Below, one piece after another: positions 39,326 through 48,808 of a stretch of 64,000 bases of DNA. The notes below the pieces were generated by a model. It ran no database searches, was not told the origin of the DNA, and worked only from the letters and a program-made list of their open reading frames with translations. Position numbers and translations under genes: made by a program. The DNA is from Hirschia maritima DSM 19733. GTDB lineage: Bacteria; Pseudomonadota; Alphaproteobacteria; Caulobacterales; Hyphomonadaceae. The stretch is from NCBI RefSeq assembly GCF_000378345.1, contig NZ_KB899546.1:124001-188000 (forward strand), in the 5' to 3' direction. The number at the start of each line of letters is the position of its first letter. The first letter of the stretch is position 1.

Positions 39326-42002
39326 ATTCATTTGCTGCGAGTTGCTTAGCCGATAATTGCCAGTCTCCGCCAATCGTTAGATCGCTTAAATGTGTTTGGA
39401 GATCTTCTTGAGAGATTGGTTTGGCAATGCAGTCATTAGCCCCGACCGCCATTGCCTCCCGGACTTTAGCAAAACTCATATGGGGAATAGCAGCAATAAT
39501 TGGCACAGGAGAAACAGATTCAGTTTTCTCCCACCCCCGAATTGCACGGATCGCAGCCATACCACTTAATATAGGCATTTGAGTATCCATGATGACGGCA
39601 TCAAAAGTTTGAGTTTTGACCGCCTCAACCGCCTCCTCGCCATTTTCAACGAAAGACATATTCAATTGCATTTGTTCCGCGAGTAATTCCAAGACTCGCC
39701 GATTTAGTGGATTATCTTCAGCAACCAAAACAGATAAGCCATTTTGACTAGAAACCGTTCCCTTGGTTTCTTTGGAAGCTTCCCTTTCAAATTTTTGCAT
39801 AACTGGGAATTCAGTCAAAATACGAGAGACACCTTCCCCACTTTTCTCGTAGAATACTGTTCCTTTAAGTTTTTTCGCGAAGTCATGAATGATTGCTAAA
39901 GACAATCCTTCTTCTTCAGCGTTATCTAATTCAATCAAAATGGAATCTGAATAAGGAAGCTTAGGGTTTGCAAATTTCACGTCAAATGTCAGAAGACATA
40001 ACCCTTCACCAGAATTATCAACTTCCACCTCAATAATAATCTCATCTTCTTCACTCAGAGTTTTTTGTACCTCTGAAGCAAACAAAGCGAGAGATTCAGA
40101 TATCTTTTCTCTATTTCCCTGATAGATATCGTCCGCACCATCTCGCCAGATAGGGGTGATCCGTGATTGAATCGCCGAACTACATTCTTCTTCAATGCAC
40201 TGCTCAACCAGCTCTTTAATGTTAAAAGAAGTCGTTTTATTCGTGAAAGCTGAAGTATGAATGCCTACATATTTGTCGACATCCTGCAGTGCTCCGCGGG
40301 CGATTTCTGCAGAAGTATCCATCAATCGCAAAATATTATTTTGTTCGGGTTCTAAACCAGTTTTTTGAAGTGCTTGAGACAATTCAAGCATGCTTGATAT
40401 TTGATTAGAAACCGAATTGCCTACATCCCCGATAAGAGAAGATTTACGTTGGAATTTTGTTTCGACTCGTTGTTCTAGTGCTTCAGTGAGATATTCAGTC
40501 TTTTGAGATACAGTGATGTCTCTCATAGAACCAATCATACGTACTGGTTTACCATTTTCATCTGCCTCTTGACGAGAGGCAACAGAGACCCAAATCTCGC
40601 GTCCTGCAGCATTGTTTTTTCTATAAGACATATGAACAGGGGCACCTGCACATATGTGATTTTTCCAGGATTTTGACACACGTGGTTTGTCTTCTGGATG
40701 GATTAATTGGAAGAGATTATTGGATAATTCAGACAAACTTGGCTTTTGATTGAAGAATGGCTTCCAATCGCCCTCAATTTTTACTTTCTTTGACAAAAGA
40801 TCTATTTCCCACACCATCATAGAAGATAAAGAAAGCCCATACTCCATTCGAGCTAGTGAAGCTTCAGTACGCTGTTTCTCTTGGACCATCTGTGTGACGT
40901 CTTTTACAATACAGATGGCACCACAAATCTTATCGTCCTCACCCTCCCAAGGAGCACACATCCAATCAATCCATTGATCTGAGTTCGAACGAGAAATGTG
41001 TTGATGTTTTAAATCCGTCGTATTGCCCTTTAGCGCCAAAGAAACACTGTTTCGAATTTGTTCTGGCGTTTTGGTCCATAATTGTTCAACTGTGCTGCCC
41101 AATAGGTGCGCATCAGTGCGGCCCAACATATCTATCAAGCGCTCATTCACGAGTGAAACTTTTCCATCCAGATCAACAATAGCAACGCCTACTGGTGCAT
41201 GCTTCAAAAATGCATTCACAGATGTCGTGGTCTGAATAGAAGATCGAAGTTCCTGCACATTATTGGTTTTATTTAGGGCGACACCGCTCACGCCATCTAG
41301 GCTGCCATCAGCGTTAAAACAAGGCGTCCCTGCAAACTCTATCAACCTTGTTTGGCCATCAGGACAATTGACCGCACACGTTACTGTCTGTGTTGAACTT
41401 CCAATCTCACCCTCGACAAACGCATTAGACATTTTTTTCATGTCTTCCGCAGACATTATTTTCGCCAGCTCAGACTGCGTTAATGGCTTTGAATTTTCAT
41501 CCATTCCCAACATACGAAACATGCCGGGTGACCAGAATGAGGGCTTATTTTTTGATGTCGTCCAACGTCCGATACCTACAAGAAGCTCTAATTGTGCTAA
41601 GGCTTCTTCGGTTTCTTTTCTATTCTGCTCTAATCTTGCTTCATGCGTAATATCAACGGCACTGTAATAATAGCAATCAGTAGAGGACCGACTAACCGAA
41701 GCCTGCACCATACGAATGTCCCAACCAATTCGCATCGTTAGCGTAAGTTTTTCGATAGTTTCGCGAGGTTTTAGCTTTTCCAACGTACTTAAAAACCGCG
41801 CGCGGCAGTCTTCAACCAAATAGGTAGACAACATAACATTGTCGGCCCCAGCAGCAGGTGCAACGAATTTACGAAATGCACCATTTGCACGTCGTACAGA
41901 TCCGTCTTTGTTTAGAACAACAAAATGCTCGTCCACAGAGTTAAAGAAAAACTCTAGAGCTTCCGCTTCTAAATCGACCTTTTTTAAAGGCCCGTCCACC
42001 AT
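39324..42002 (-). CDS. Hybrid sensor histidine kinase-like protein lacking kinase motifs, with intact receiver
   Basis: An 892-residue cytoplasmic protein without membrane segments. The N-terminal 500 residues hold about four PAS domains (for example EEALAQLELLVGIGRWT, NAFLKHAPVGVAIVDL, VSVASRQEADENGKPVRMIG as a PAC end). The helix where a phosphoacceptor His is expected (about residue 522-540) reads LIGDVGNSVSNQISSMLEL, with Asn in place of His. The ATPase-like part has no N-box Asn or DxGxG motif. The C-terminal receiver (about 755-880) is complete: VLVAEDNPLNRRV, Asp near 803 in VIMDTQMPILSG, Lys in CIAKPISQ. It is thus probably a sensor scaffold whose receiver takes phosphate from another kinase or phosphotransferase. 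Confidence 0.85.
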   Translation of the reverse strand: MVDGPLKKVDLEAEALEFFFNSVDEHFVVLNKDGSVRRANGAFRKFVAPAAGADNVMLSTYLVEDCRARFLSTLEKLKPRETIEKLTLTMRIGWDIRMVQASVSRSSTDCYYYSAVDITHEARLEQNRKETEEALAQLELLVGIGRWTTSKNKPSFWSPGMFRMLGMDENSKPLTQSELAKIMSAEDMKKMSNAFVEGEIGSSTQTVTCAVNCPDGQTRLIEFAGTPCFNADGSLDGVSGVALNKTNNVQELRSSIQTTTSVNAFLKHAPVGVAIVDLDGKVSLVNERLIDMLGRTDAHLLGSTVEQLWTKTPEQIRNSVSLALKGNTTDLKHQHISRSNSDQWIDWMCAPWEGEDDKICGAICIVKDVTQMVQEKQRTEASLARMEYGLSLSSMMVWEIDLLSKKVKIEGDWKPFFNQKPSLSELSNNLFQLIHPEDKPRVSKSWKNHICAGAPVHMSYRKNNAAGREIWVSVASRQEADENGKPVRMIGSMRDITVSQKTEYLTEALEQRVETKFQRKSSLIGDVGNSVSNQISSMLELSQALQKTGLEPEQNNILRLMDTSAEIARGALQDVDKYVGIHTSAFTNKTTSFNIKELVEQCIEEECSSAIQSRITPIWRDGADDIYQGNREKISESLALFASEVQKTLSEEDEIIIEVEVDNSGEGLCLLTFDVKFANPKLPYSDSILIELDNAEEEGLSLAIIHDFAKKLKGTVFYEKSGEGVSRILTEFPVMQKFEREASKETKGTVSSQNGLSVLVAEDNPLNRRVLELLAEQMQLNMSFVENGEEAVEAVKTQTFDAVIMDTQMPILSGMAAIRAIRGWEKTESVSPVPIIAAIPHMSFAKVREAMAVGANDCIAKPISQEDLQTHLSDLTIGGDWQLSAKQLAANE

Positions 42003-42115
42003 ATTTTTAACGCCACCAATAATCAGAAATCTCTAGCAATCTTATGTATATCTTTTTGGTAACGAAAAAACGGTTAACAAAACTCCTTTAGGTATTCATA
42101 AAACTAGAATATTCT

Positions 42116-43540
42116 TCAATTGGTTGCTCTTGAGTATTCTCTTATCCATTCAATGTGTTGCTGAAAAACTGACCAATCATCATCTTTATCGATGCTGCTC
42201 CAAATCTTTTCAACATCGTCTATCAAAAGCGTGATCGGAGATTTTGCTTGAAAATAGGCAGTATTCAGCGCATCTGAATTTGTAGATGCATACCCAAACA
42301 AACGAGTTCTAATCAGATCAAAATCGGATGTTTCATATAATTCGCTTTGGGGGCTGTTTTTTGCTCTGTTTTGACTTTCCGCTCCGCCATACCAATCAAA
42401 AAACACTTGCTCAAAGTCAGCTTTGCTTTGCGTCATCCATCCCAAAAAATCTTGAATGAATTTACCATCTGCTTCTGTTTCCGTCTGAGCAATTCCTAAA
42501 CGCCGGAAAGCATGACGTTCTAAAGCCTGACGATAAACATCGACATACTCTTCCAACGCACTTTCCAGAGAGCTAACATCCGTAAAAGGCAACAAGCAGC
42601 CAGCAAATTGAGTGAGGTTCCAAAGACCTGCCTCTGGTTGGCGCCCAAATCGATAGCGCCCGCCCTCATCAAAATAGGCCGCTACAAAGTTTGGATCGGA
42701 TTCTGGTAAAAAACGATACGGACCATAATCAAAACTTTCGCCTGTGATCACCATATTATCTGTATTCATAACACCGTGCACAAACCCACACGCCATCCAA
42801 GAAGCAATCATGTCTGCCGTAACAGAAATCACCTTTCTAAAAAATGCTAATACTGTTTCTTCAAACGACTCTCTCTGCGTTTCATGATGGTAATGGCGTA
42901 CGCAATATTCAATGAGTTGTTCCAATCCCACTTTGTCTTCAAGATACGCTAGGCGTTGAAACGTACCAAATCGGATATGACTGTGAGACATGCGTACCAA
43001 TACAGCAGATCGCGCAGGACTTGGCTCATCACCCCGATGCAATTGTTCGTGGGTCTCAAACAGAGTCAGACTTTTTGAAGTGTTTACCCCATGCGCCTCC
43101 AACATCTCTGTCGCCAGCACTTCTCGGACGCCGCCTTTCAATGTCAGTCTACCATCCCCAGTTCGAGAATAGGCGGTTTGTCCTGACCCTTTTGTTCCCA
43201 AATCGAGCAATTTGCCGTCGTCTGTAAGGTATTGTGCGTACAAAAATCCACGTCCGTCACCAATATCAGGATTGTAGTGACCAAACTGGTGACCATGGTA
43301 AGCCAAAGCGAGTGGTTCAGACAAATTTTCGGGTAAAGGTTCAAATTCAGCGAAGTATTTTTGCAACTCTTTCTCTGAAAAGTCAGAAAATCCAATCTTT
43401 TTTAACAACTCCACATTGTAATGACGTAACGTCGCACCCTTGAATTCAGCACATGTAGTTGTAGTTGAGATCCATTCTTTGACTTCATTTATGGTTTCGA
43501 CAGCTTTGTAGCTTGTGTCTTTTGAAAAGTTGTGTGACAT
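42116..43540 (-). CDS. selO: Protein adenylyltransferase SelO (YdiU family)
   Basis: SelO is a pseudokinase-fold enzyme that transfers AMP from ATP to proteins and is linked to redox stress. The 474-residue protein has the family blocks LALAYHGHQFGHYNPD, GDGRGFLYAQYL, KGSGQTAYSRTGDGRLTLKG and the active-site NTDNMVITGESFDYGPYRF region. Length is close to the usual 480-490. It is divergent from the TonB receptor gene. In bacteria the C-terminal Cys (in place of selenocysteine) is not seen here. Confidence 0.93.
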   Translation of the reverse strand: MSHNFSKDTSYKAVETINEVKEWISTTTTCAEFKGATLRHYNVELLKKIGFSDFSEKELQKYFAEFEPLPENLSEPLALAYHGHQFGHYNPDIGDGRGFLYAQYLTDDGKLLDLGTKGSGQTAYSRTGDGRLTLKGGVREVLATEMLEAHGVNTSKSLTLFETHEQLHRGDEPSPARSAVLVRMSHSHIRFGTFQRLAYLEDKVGLEQLIEYCVRHYHHETQRESFEETVLAFFRKVISVTADMIASWMACGFVHGVMNTDNMVITGESFDYGPYRFLPESDPNFVAAYFDEGGRYRFGRQPEAGLWNLTQFAGCLLPFTDVSSLESALEEYVDVYRQALERHAFRRLGIAQTETEADGKFIQDFLGWMTQSKADFEQVFFDWYGGAESQNRAKNSPQSELYETSDFDLIRTRLFGYASTNSDALNTAYFQAKSPITLLIDDVEKIWSSIDKDDDWSVFQQHIEWIREYSRATN

Positions 43541-43696
43541 TTTTTTACATCCGTACCATTTGGCGAAGAATTGGATCCTTGATTTGCAACTCTAGCCCTG
43601 AATTTTGGCTGACGCGCATTTCCCAATCTGAACCATAAGGTTTGGAAAATAAAAAGCACGATAAAAAAAGTACGTGTTCCTATTGGGAGGAAATTC

Positions 43697-46009
43697 ATGT
43701 CTAAGTTTAAAGCCGCTCTTCGCGGAGCTGGATGCATTGCAACAATTCTTACAATGGGCTCGCAAATCGCGATAGCCCAAGAAGAAACAGCTCCAGAAGA
43801 AAATGAACGCAAAACAGCCGTTCAACGTATGCTTGATACTGTAACCGTCACAGCCACCAAGCAAAAAGACCCTGAAAATGTTCAAGATATCGCAACGGCA
43901 GTCACAGCTTTCAATGCTGAGACTCTAGATACGCTAAAAGTCAGAAATCTCGAAGATGTATCCTATAATGCACCAAACGTTGTCCTTGCTGACATCGGTA
44001 CTGTAAAAGGCGCTGCTAACTTCGCTATGCGCGGGTTTGGTACAAACTCCTCTATCGTAACAATCGACCCGACAGTTGGTGTTGTTGTGGACGGTATACC
44101 TCTTGGTGTGGCAGCCGGTGTTGTTTTGGATATGTTTGACCTCGACAGCATCGAAATTCTACGTGGACCACAAGGGATTTTGCAGGGACGTAACACGGTT
44201 GGTGGTGTTGTGGCTGTAAACACAGGCAACCCAACTAGCGATTTTCAATATAGTGTTAAACTATCAACTGAATCACCAATTGATGATGGACGAGGCGGTT
44301 TTAACTCCTATGTCCAAGGAACTGTGTCAGGACCGATTGTTCCAGACAAGTTAAACGGAAAACTCGCTGCATACTTCAATAAAGATGAAGGTTATTTCAA
44401 AAACCTAGCTAACAACCAAAATCATGGTGAAGCAGAAGCAACCATCATACGTGGTGCTCTAGAATTCTTACCAACTGACAATTTCACTATGTTAGCTAAG
44501 ATTGAGCATTCAAATTTCGATGGTGATGGCCCAGCCTCTCAAAACCGCGCTTTGTATGACCGTAACAGCTTTGATTTTGCGATCGATAACACTGGTTTTT
44601 ATGATGTGAAATCAACATTTGGTTCCCTTCGCATGGACTGGGATGTAGATTTTGGTGATGGAACTATCACAAACATCACCGGTTATAGACAATATGAAGC
44701 AGATACGGACTCAGACATCGACTCTCTGCCTGTTGCAATCTTTGATGGTCCATCAGTACTGGATCAAAAACAATTCACAAATGAACTTCGCTATAATGGT
44801 TCCTTTGGTGACATGACCGTAACATCTGGTCTATTCTATATGGATCAAACAATTGAGCTAGCTGAAACACGTTGGATTCCCGTTGCTGCTTTAGGCGGCA
44901 GAACTCCATTCCCTGGTGGTGGTATTCAAGACCATCAAACAACTGGTTTGTTCACTCAACTAGAATATCAATTCACAGACAAATTTTCTATGCAGGGTGG
45001 TCTTCGTTACACGATTGAAGAAAAAGATGTTGACGTGACATACATCATACCAGCTCTCTTACGTGGCATTCCAAACTGTTCTGTTATCGAAGGCACATGT
45101 CCAACTGACTTCAGTGACAAAAAAGAATGGAATGTTCTAACGCCTAAAATTGCAATGGAATATGAAGTTAATGACTCCGGATTGCTTTATGCTTCCTACA
45201 ACAAAGGCTTTCGTTCAGGTGGTTACAACTTCCGTTTAACCAACCCAACAGTCAGCGCTGCTTTGGATGCCCAAATTAACAATGGAAACAAATACTTCGA
45301 TAAAGAATCGATTGACGCCTTCGAAGTGGGATACAAATTTGAATCTGATGGTGGCTCAGTTCTATTGAACTCAGCTGTATTCCTTACCAAAGCAAAGGAC
45401 ATGCAGAGAGAAATCAACGTTTCTAGCCCAACAGGTGTCTCCCAGTTTATTTACAACACCGCTGATGCAGAGATGAAAGGACTAGAGTTGGAAGGCCGTT
45501 TTGTTCTTTCAGATAATTTCCTCATTACTGCAAATCTGGGGTATATAGATGCCGAATACACTGACATCCGTTTCCCGATCTCTGCAGTGTCGGTTACTGA
45601 ATTAACAACTGCAACCGTTCAAGATAGCGATTATGATTTGGAACTTCCGCGTACTGCTAAGTACACTTACGGTATCGGAGCGGTTTGGGATCAATCTCTA
45701 GGAAATGCAGGTTCTCTTGTATCAACTGTGAACTTCCAACACCGTGATAAGAACCCGTATACAGACAATAATGCTGGTTTCTTCAACGCAGCAGACATTC
45801 TTAACTTCAACGTTGCTTGGAATACACCAAAAGATGGTCTTTCAGTTTCATTGTACGGTAAAAACATGTTCGATGAAGTAACAGCTGGTGGTGATACTCA
45901 AACACCATTTGCTGCAGAAATATTAGGACAACAATCTTTAGGCCCTCCAACATTCTCACCGCTCAACAAAGGTCGTTTGATTGGTATTGAATTATCATTT
46001 AAAGGCTAG
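43697..46009 (+). CDS. TonB-dependent receptor
   Basis: A 770-residue outer-membrane receptor for an unknown ligand. GGGAGGAAATTC precedes the ATG. The signal peptide ends near SQIAIAQEE, a TonB box lies in LDTVTVTATK, and the plug contains NLEDVSYNAPNV, GVVVDGIPLGVAAG and DLDSIEILRGPQGILQGRN. The barrel has the usual alternating pattern (YASYNKGFRSGGYNFR) and ends GIELSFKG. Members of this branch carry siderophores, vitamins or sugars; the HSL-type esterase next to it could act on an imported ester, which is only a guess. Confidence 0.92.
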   Translation: MSKFKAALRGAGCIATILTMGSQIAIAQEETAPEENERKTAVQRMLDTVTVTATKQKDPENVQDIATAVTAFNAETLDTLKVRNLEDVSYNAPNVVLADIGTVKGAANFAMRGFGTNSSIVTIDPTVGVVVDGIPLGVAAGVVLDMFDLDSIEILRGPQGILQGRNTVGGVVAVNTGNPTSDFQYSVKLSTESPIDDGRGGFNSYVQGTVSGPIVPDKLNGKLAAYFNKDEGYFKNLANNQNHGEAEATIIRGALEFLPTDNFTMLAKIEHSNFDGDGPASQNRALYDRNSFDFAIDNTGFYDVKSTFGSLRMDWDVDFGDGTITNITGYRQYEADTDSDIDSLPVAIFDGPSVLDQKQFTNELRYNGSFGDMTVTSGLFYMDQTIELAETRWIPVAALGGRTPFPGGGIQDHQTTGLFTQLEYQFTDKFSMQGGLRYTIEEKDVDVTYIIPALLRGIPNCSVIEGTCPTDFSDKKEWNVLTPKIAMEYEVNDSGLLYASYNKGFRSGGYNFRLTNPTVSAALDAQINNGNKYFDKESIDAFEVGYKFESDGGSVLLNSAVFLTKAKDMQREINVSSPTGVSQFIYNTADAEMKGLELEGRFVLSDNFLITANLGYIDAEYTDIRFPISAVSVTELTTATVQDSDYDLELPRTAKYTYGIGAVWDQSLGNAGSLVSTVNFQHRDKNPYTDNNAGFFNAADILNFNVAWNTPKDGLSVSLYGKNMFDEVTAGGDTQTPFAAEILGQQSLGPPTFSPLNKGRLIGIELSFKG

Positions 46010-46031
46010 GTCTTCAGAACCAAAAAAGAAG

Positions 46032-46064
46032 AAGGCAGTTCAGAAATGAACTGCCTTTTTTATT
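46032..46064. terminator. Bidirectional terminator between the TonB receptor and the esterase
   Basis: AAGGCAGTTCA-GAAA-TGAACTGCCTT is a perfect 11-bp stem with a tetraloop, followed by TTTTTATTT on the plus strand and CTTCTTTTTT on the minus strand. Confidence 0.93.
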
Positions 46065-47040
46065 TGCTCGCTAGTGCCTGAGATAATATTTGCCCGGCCA
46101 CCGCAATTGCCTCGCGTGCAGACTTGGAAACACCTGTACTATTATAAAAGCCGTGAGGGTGTGACGGATAATCTTGATGGGTCGCCCTTACACCTGCTGC
46201 ACACAATTTATCAAAGTAAGCTTTGCCTTCATCTCTCAGTGGGTCCCATCCCGCAGTCACCACATGTGCAGGAGGCAGTCCTTGAAATTTATCATGGAAG
46301 AGGGGTGAAACTCGTAAATCTCTAGAAGATTGTCCCTCTTCTAAATATGCAGACCGACAAAAATCAAATATACTTGGAGAGAAGAAACTTCCTTCCTGAA
46401 AAGAAACACCTTTTTCTTTCAAATCTACAAATTGAGTCAGTGGATAAATCAAGAGCTGAAAAACTGGTTCCGGACATTCACCAGCTAATGCTGCACGCGT
46501 AATATTGATTGCCAAATTGCCGCCAGCACTATCCCCTCCAACGGCTATTTTTGATTTATCCGCTCCCCATTTCTCGGCATTTTCATGCGCCCAATTGAAT
46601 GCAAATATTGAATCATCAATTTGAGAGGGGAATTTATGTTCTGGAGCTAGTCTGTATTCAACGGACAATACACGGCACCCAGACGCATCTGCCAAACGGC
46701 GGCAAATTGAATCGTAAGAATCGCAATCCCCCATTACAAATCCACCGCCATGATAAAAAACTATTGCCGGCCCAACAGGGTGATGCGCACTATGAGGCGT
46801 GTAGGCCCGGGCTAGATTTACAATACCATCGTTTTCAATTTGAAAATCACGAACTTCCTGCATTTGGGGAAGATCGGGTTCAATCTTTTGCATGGCTTCA
46901 AAAAAGCCAGAACGAATTTTAGCAAACTGATCGCTACCCACAAAGGATTGCACATTCGGCTTCACGCCAAGATTTTGAACCATATTTTGCCACGAAGACA
47001 AAAATGAATTCAAGCCAAAGTCATTGTTCTTGGAAACCAT
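46060..47040 (-). CDS. Alpha/beta hydrolase, hormone-sensitive-lipase (HSL) type esterase
   Basis: A 326-residue cytoplasmic esterase of the GDXG/HSL family. The oxyanion-hole motif HGGG is in IVFYHGGGFVMGD and the nucleophile elbow is GGDSAGGN; the acid lies in TAGWDPLRDEG and the His in HPHGFYN. All triad residues are present. The short C-terminus and SH-rich YPSHPHGF region are usual for the family. It is convergent with the TonB receptor gene. Substrate unknown, probably short acyl esters. Confidence 0.92.
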   Translation of the reverse strand: MVSKNNDFGLNSFLSSWQNMVQNLGVKPNVQSFVGSDQFAKIRSGFFEAMQKIEPDLPQMQEVRDFQIENDGIVNLARAYTPHSAHHPVGPAIVFYHGGGFVMGDCDSYDSICRRLADASGCRVLSVEYRLAPEHKFPSQIDDSIFAFNWAHENAEKWGADKSKIAVGGDSAGGNLAINITRAALAGECPEPVFQLLIYPLTQFVDLKEKGVSFQEGSFFSPSIFDFCRSAYLEEGQSSRDLRVSPLFHDKFQGLPPAHVVTAGWDPLRDEGKAYFDKLCAAGVRATHQDYPSHPHGFYNSTGVSKSAREAIAVAGQILSQALASK

Positions 47041-47133
47041 CTATAACATCGCCAACGTTCAAAAATTTTACTTTAAGTATTCAAAAAACAAGGCAGGATT
47101 AAGCCCAGTCGCAATCGTGGGGGAAGCGTTTTG

Positions 47134-48051
47134 CTACAGTGTTGTATCTATCAATCCAGATGCCCAGAAACGAGAACGAACGTCTGTGGGAAGCGCCTGC
47201 AGATTTGCAATCAACATATCAATTTGCGCACAACCATCAATGCCATCAAATTGCGCTTCACTATAAACTGTATCGGTCGGATTTTCTTCAGAAAGCGGCA
47301 TTTCATCTCTGGGTGATGTTAAATATTCCAAAAATTGCAATACTTCAGGAGTCGCTGCTTTTTGTACAATAAGAGGAGATAATGCTTGCGAGTCTTCAGC
47401 GGTCAATTCACCATAGCTTTGGGGGGCTGTCATTCCGCCTTCCACTGCCCCAAGCAATACAAGGATAGCCCGCATACTGAATTGATAATGCTTACTATTG
47501 TAATGCATGTATTTCGGGACCAAATCTTCGTTCTTAGAGACCCGATACAAGCTTGCTAGATCACATGCGCTCTCTCCTACAGCTTGCTGTTCAAGCGAGA
47601 GTTCCGAAAGCAGATTAATAATCTGATCAAAATATTGTACATCGGACGTAAACAAAGTGCTGTTGTGTTTCAAAATAAGCGGCTTTGCTGCTTCTATAAT
47701 CATCATGGACAAGTCACTTTTGGACATCCCTGATTGCGCATTGCTAGCCATGTTAGTGAGCAAAACCGCGTGCGCATCAGCATCCACATACTGCATCTTG
47801 ACGAGCACTGATTTCGTCAAATCATCCTGAAAACCGTAGACATTCAGCAAGCCAGCTGCTTCGGGTATTTCTTTACCCGAAATGAGTTCCTCTATCGTCA
47901 TCTCAGACAAGGGTGTCTTTTTGCCAAATAATTTGGGTCCAAAGATTACGGCGACAAAACAAAAAACAACTATCAAACCGATGATCCCATACCATAATGG
48001 TCCATCTTGATTAGCCTTATATGGTTTTCCACCTGTCGCATCAAAACCCAT
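47134..48051 (-). CDS. Single-pass membrane protein of unknown function
   Basis: I do not recognise this 305-residue protein. The start ATG 48051 has AAGGT eight bases upstream; the longer frame adds 24 residues without support. One hydrophobic helix lies at about residues 19-41 (WYGIIGLIVVFCFVAVIFG), so the remaining 260 residues are probably exported or cytoplasmic on one face. That part is helical with an ISGKEIPEAAGLLNVYGF segment and acidic C-terminus. It is 93 bases downstream of the esterase start on the same strand. Confidence 0.65.
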   Translation of the reverse strand: MGFDATGGKPYKANQDGPLWYGIIGLIVVFCFVAVIFGPKLFGKKTPLSEMTIEELISGKEIPEAAGLLNVYGFQDDLTKSVLVKMQYVDADAHAVLLTNMASNAQSGMSKSDLSMMIIEAAKPLILKHNSTLFTSDVQYFDQIINLLSELSLEQQAVGESACDLASLYRVSKNEDLVPKYMHYNSKHYQFSMRAILVLLGAVEGGMTAPQSYGELTAEDSQALSPLIVQKAATPEVLQFLEYLTSPRDEMPLSEENPTDTVYSEAQFDGIDGCAQIDMLIANLQALPTDVRSRFWASGLIDTTL

Positions 48052-48269
48052 GATCGATACCTTAAAATTCGTAAAACCTAGTAACAACTGCTTAATGCAA
48101 TGGAATTTCAAAAAGGTTACCAAACTAACCTAAGCGAAATTACTCTAATTTCGGTCTACTGCATTCATTCTAAGCTCTTATTTTCAATGATAAATTGAGT
48201 TTAATAACAAGAAGAACTTATTTTTTAACCTTTTCGATCTATATTCCCCAATTAGACGAATTTCAATGG

Positions 48270-48638
48270 ATGAATAAACCGGAACAGCCTATGCCGACAG
48301 AAAATGAAAATCGTGATGAAGAGATTTCTTCTTTATTGGAAGTAGAAGGTGAAATCGTATCACTTATGAGAAGATTGCACGGAAATGACAGTATAAATTA
48401 TGCCGAAGCCAGTGAACTTTTCACAAACATTCACGCTCACGCAGCGTGGACAGATCTAGCACCTTTAGCTGGTCTAGCCGACAAGATTTGGTCAAATCTG
48501 AGCGTAGACGACTCATCAACTCAAATGACCAAAGATGAACGCACGGAAATGCGCAAGAATCTGGTCACATACAAATTTCTATTGAATCGCCTTATGGGGG
48601 ATTATCAAGCCGAAATAGACGCGGCGATGGCTAGCTAA
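48270..48638 (+). CDS. Small helical protein of unknown function
   Basis: A 122-residue acidic protein, not recognised. It is mostly predicted helix (EISSLLEVEGEIVSLMRRL, NLVTYKFLLNRLMGDYQAEI). The start is unsure: ATG 48270 was chosen, ATG 48291 has a slightly better GGAA upstream, and the long frame begins with TTG at 48195 without support. It has no signal peptide. It is flanked by a divergent unknown gene and the P450 gene; a terminator follows it. Confidence 0.55.
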   Translation: MNKPEQPMPTENENRDEEISSLLEVEGEIVSLMRRLHGNDSINYAEASELFTNIHAHAAWTDLAPLAGLADKIWSNLSVDDSSTQMTKDERTEMRKNLVTYKFLLNRLMGDYQAEIDAAMAS

Positions 48639-48662
48639 TACTGTTCTCAAGAGATTTAGAAG

Positions 48663-48692
48663 AAACGCGTGTTATTCGTAATGCGCGTTTTT
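48663..48692 (+). terminator. Intrinsic terminator after the small helical protein gene
   Basis: AAACGCG and CGCGTTT form a 7-bp stem with a loop of about 14 bases, ending in five T. It lies 25 bases past the stop codon. Confidence 0.65.
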
Positions 48693-48808
48693 GCTTGTTT
48701 AGCGTACACTTTCTACAAAATCATTTTCATAGTGGAATTTTCTATTCCCTATCCGCCTCATTTAATAATATAGAAGTATCAGGAATAAACCTGCAATTGG
48801 GACAATAA

